46,538 bases of DNA. Origin: Alphaproteobacteria bacterium (GTDB lineage Bacteria > Pseudomonadota > Alphaproteobacteria > JABAAW01 > JAHZMA01). The stretch lies in assembly GCA_022599575.1 (NCBI GenBank), contig JAHZMA010000076.1, positions 1-46,538 on the forward strand, written 5' to 3'. Made by a program: the position numbers and the translations under genes. Below the pieces are notes generated by a model, which saw only the letters and a list, made by a program, of their open reading frames with translations, was not told the DNA's origin and searched no databases. This document shows, in pieces, positions 44,314-46,538 of the stretch (within the stretch, counting starts at the first letter, position 1; the number at the start of each line of letters is the position of its first letter).

Positions 44314-45512
44314 TGTAACGCCCCTAATGCCTCGCTAATTTTTTGTTCCGCCACATCTAGCACATCAGTGCTGATATTCAATGGTGGCAATAACCGCACC
44401 ACATTATCGCCCGCTGGCACGCTGAGCATTTGTTGCTGATGCAGTGAGGCAACCAAATCTTTATTGCTATAATTATCGGCAAGCCTGATACCAAGCATCA
44501 GCCCCATGCCACGAATATCGCTAATCATATCAGGAAAGCGTTGACATAATTGCTGTAACCGTGCGCTTAAATCCTGCCCTTGTTTCACCACATTGGCTAA
44601 AAAATCGGGCGTGCTAACCGTGCTGATAACATATTTCGCCGCCACCATTGCCAGATAATTACCGCCAAATGTATTGCCATGCGTACCTGCGCTTAATGCC
44701 GTGCCTAATTCTTCGGTTGCCAAAAATGCGCCGACTGGAAAACCGCCACCTAGCCCTTTGGCAAGGCTCATACCATCGGGGGTGATGCCCGCATGTTGAT
44801 GCGCCCATAATTTGCCCGTGCGCGCCACCCCGCATTGCACCTCATCAAACAATAACAAAATGCCATACTCATCGGCAAGGGCGCGTAATTTCTGCAAATA
44901 ATCATTATTCACCAGCGGATATAACCCGCCCTCACCCTGCACAGGTTCAACCAAAATCGCGGCAGTGGTATCATCAATCGCGGCCGCCACTATTGCCACA
45001 TCATCACGTGCAACCTGCTTAAAGCCTTGCGGGGTTGGTCCCATCCCCTCAAGATAGGTGGGGTTGCCCGTTGCCGCCAATGTTGCCAGCGACCTGCCAT
45101 GAAACGCACCGCTTAAGGTGATAATCACCTGTCGGTTTTTATCGCCACGCGCATAATGGTAACGGCGCGCGCATTTTATCATGGCTTCATTGGCTTCAAG
45201 CCCTGAATTAGAGAAAAATACGCGGTCAGCGAATGATTTTTCTGCCAGCATGGTGGCGAGTTCTTCTTGTTGCGGGATATGATAAAGGTTAGAGCAATGC
45301 CATATCTTATCAATTTGGCTGTGCAGCGCATCACGCAAGCCTTTATCACTATGCCCTAGCGCATTGACTGCAATGCCAGAGGCAAAATCCAGATAGGGCG
45401 TATCATCTTCGGTGTAAGCATACGCGCCTTCGCCACGCACAAAGCGCAGAGGAAAACGCCCATAGCAAGGAATGATATTATCGGCTGTTGATGTGGCGGC
45501 TGTTGCGCTCAT
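44310..45512 (-). CDS. argD: Acetylornithine aminotransferase
   Basis: This 400-residue class III PLP aminotransferase carries [15 protein letters not shown] near residue 45, [20 protein letters not shown] near 100, [20 protein letters not shown] near 220 (the PLP aspartate), and the lysine in [13 protein letters not shown] near 250. In arginine synthesis it converts acetylglutamate semialdehyde to acetylornithine with glutamate; the family may also act in lysine synthesis. It overlaps asd upstream and argF downstream by four bases each, so the three are translated as a unit. The adjacent argD-argF order is common in Alphaproteobacteria. Confidence 0.95.
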   Translation of the reverse strand: MSATAATSTADNIIPCYGRFPLRFVRGEGAYAYTEDDTPYLDFASGIAVNALGHSDKGLRDALHSQIDKIWHCSNLYHIPQQEELATMLAEKSFADRVFFSNSGLEANEAMIKCARRYHYARGDKNRQVIITLSGAFHGRSLATLAATGNPTYLEGMGPTPQGFKQVARDDVAIVAAAIDDTTAAILVEPVQGEGGLYPLVNNDYLQKLRALADEYGILLLFDEVQCGVARTGKLWAHQHAGITPDGMSLAKGLGGGFPVGAFLATEELGTALSAGTHGNTFGGNYLAMVAAKYVISTVSTPDFLANVVKQGQDLSARLQQLCQRFPDMISDIRGMGLMLGIRLADNYSNKDLVASLHQQQMLSVPAGDNVVRLLPPLNISTDVLDVAEQKISEALGALQ

Positions 45513-46537
45513 AACAGTTTCATTTCTAGCATTTTTTCAGCAATCTGCACCGCATTTAACGCCGCGCCTTTGCGGAGATTATCGGCAACCACCCACATTG
45601 AAAGCCCGTATGGCACGGTATCATCTTCGCGGATACGGCTGATATAAACGCCATCTTCGCCCGCACATTCGATGGGGGTGACATAGCCTTCATCAGCGCG
45701 ATGATCAACCACCACCAAACCGTCGAATTCCATTAAAATTTCAGATGCTTGGCTATCGCTCATCGGTGCGGTTAGTTCAATATTCACCATCTCGCCATGC
45801 CCGATAAAGACTGGCATTCGCACACAATTGGCATGCACTGCAATATCAGCTTCCATGATTTTGCGGGTTTCCACTTTCATTTTCCACTCTTCTTTGGTGG
45901 CGCCATCATCCATGAAACTATCAATATGCGGTATCACATTAAAGGCAATCTGCTTGGTGAAATGCTCACGCGTGGGGGAATCATTGACATAAATGCCTTT
46001 GGTTTGATTGAATAATTCATCCATTGCACCTACACCACCACCCGAAACCGACTGATAGGTAGAAACCACCACCCGCTTGATTGGCACAGCATCGTGAATT
46101 GGTTTTAGCGCCATCACCATTTGAATGGTGGAACAATTTGGATTGGCAATAATATTACGCGCTTTATAATTGGTGAGGGCGTGCGGATTCACCTCTGGCA
46201 CGATTAGTGGCACATCTTCATCCATGCGAAATTGCGATGTATTATCAATCAGCACCGCGCCTGCGCTTGTGATTTTAGGGGCAAGCTGGGCAGAAATCGC
46301 CGCGCCCGCTGATGAAAATACCAGTCTTACTTTGGAATAGTCGAATGTGTCAGCATCTTGAATATCGAGGTCTTTATCGCCAAAACTCACCTGTTTCCCG
46401 ATTGATTTTTTTGATGCCAGCGCATAGGCTTGCGATACTGGAAAATCACGCTCAGCCAAAATCGCGAGCATCTCGCGCCCAACATTACCCGTTGCACCCA
46501 ATACGGCAATGGGGTATGAGTCTGATGAATCCGTCAT
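45509..46537 (-). CDS. asd: Aspartate-semialdehyde dehydrogenase
   Basis: This 342-residue protein is complete, with its ATG one base from the window edge. The NADP loop IAVLGATGNVGREMLAIL opens the protein, NPNCSTIQMVMAL near residue 135 has the catalytic Cys, and the later HANCVRMPVFIGHGEMVNIE contains the conserved substrate-binding and catalytic His region. It reduces aspartyl phosphate to the semialdehyde that leads to lysine, threonine and methionine. Upstream sequence lies outside the window, so an in-frame earlier start cannot be excluded. It is the first visible gene of an operon with argD and argF. Confidence 0.95.
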   Translation of the reverse strand: MTDSSDSYPIAVLGATGNVGREMLAILAERDFPVSQAYALASKKSIGKQVSFGDKDLDIQDADTFDYSKVRLVFSSAGAAISAQLAPKITSAGAVLIDNTSQFRMDEDVPLIVPEVNPHALTNYKARNIIANPNCSTIQMVMALKPIHDAVPIKRVVVSTYQSVSGGGVGAMDELFNQTKGIYVNDSPTREHFTKQIAFNVIPHIDSFMDDGATKEEWKMKVETRKIMEADIAVHANCVRMPVFIGHGEMVNIELTAPMSDSQASEILMEFDGLVVVDHRADEGYVTPIECAGEDGVYISRIREDDTVPYGLSMWVVADNLRKGAALNAVQIAEKMLEMKLL

Positions 46538-46538
46538 G

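Noticed and set aside
43298-46015. Plus-strand open frames over argF, argD and asd
   Set aside because: They are antisense shadows of three well-recognised enzymes with overlapping starts and stops.

Overview
The window looks like a piece of an alphaproteobacterial chromosome of fairly low GC. Three things suggest this: an adjacent argD-argF pair, a membrane cytochrome c urate oxidase (PuuD), and a complete bhcABCD set for the beta-hydroxyaspartate cycle. I cannot name the genus. No rRNA, tRNA, CRISPR array or transposase was seen.

Layout. (1) Positions 1-12750, minus strand: two surface lipoproteins built from tandem beta-barrel units of the TbpB / Slam-dependent lipoprotein type. One is a giant of at least 3152 codons that runs off the left edge. 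The other has three units. (2) 12924-14162, minus: a ferredoxin/FrhB-like flavo-iron-sulfur protein, divergent from the next block. (3) 14311-19113, plus: bhcA, bhcB, bhcC, bhcD and uraH. (4) 19129-23584, minus: a LysR regulator, then the operon puuE-uraD fusion, allA, NCS2 permease, closed by a clear terminator. (5) 23771-27491, plus: puuD, allE and malate synthase A (aceB), the last with its own near-consensus promoter. (6) 27583-29115: a polytopic membrane protein of unknown role. It lies between aceB and a duplicated, decayed 3' fragment of aceB. (7) 29290-32885: a visibly AT-rich two-gene module (GNAT-PIN-PUA-like protein plus ASCH protein) bracketed by two diverged inverted copies of a long repeat. 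(8) 32934-38961, minus: gltB and gltD. (9) 39286-43284, plus: a third multi-barrel lipoprotein with four units. (10) 43315-46537, minus: the asd-argD-argF operon with 4-base overlaps.

How the genes fit together. Blocks 3-5 read as one metabolic programme. Urate is imported by the permease, oxidised by PuuD, and processed by UraH, UraD and PuuE to allantoate. After one step not encoded here, AllE and AllA yield glyoxylate, urea and ammonia. The glyoxylate can then enter the beta-hydroxyaspartate cycle (BhcABCD; two glyoxylate give one oxaloacetate) or malate synthase. The placement of uraH inside the bhc operon is the clearest physical sign that the two pathways are linked. Glutamate synthase and the Asd/ArgD/ArgF enzymes nearby also use ammonia- and aspartate-derived nitrogen. 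The best candidates for something undescribed are the purine-to-BHAC coupling, the giant multi-barrel lipoprotein, and the GNAT-PIN/ASCH module between inverted repeats.
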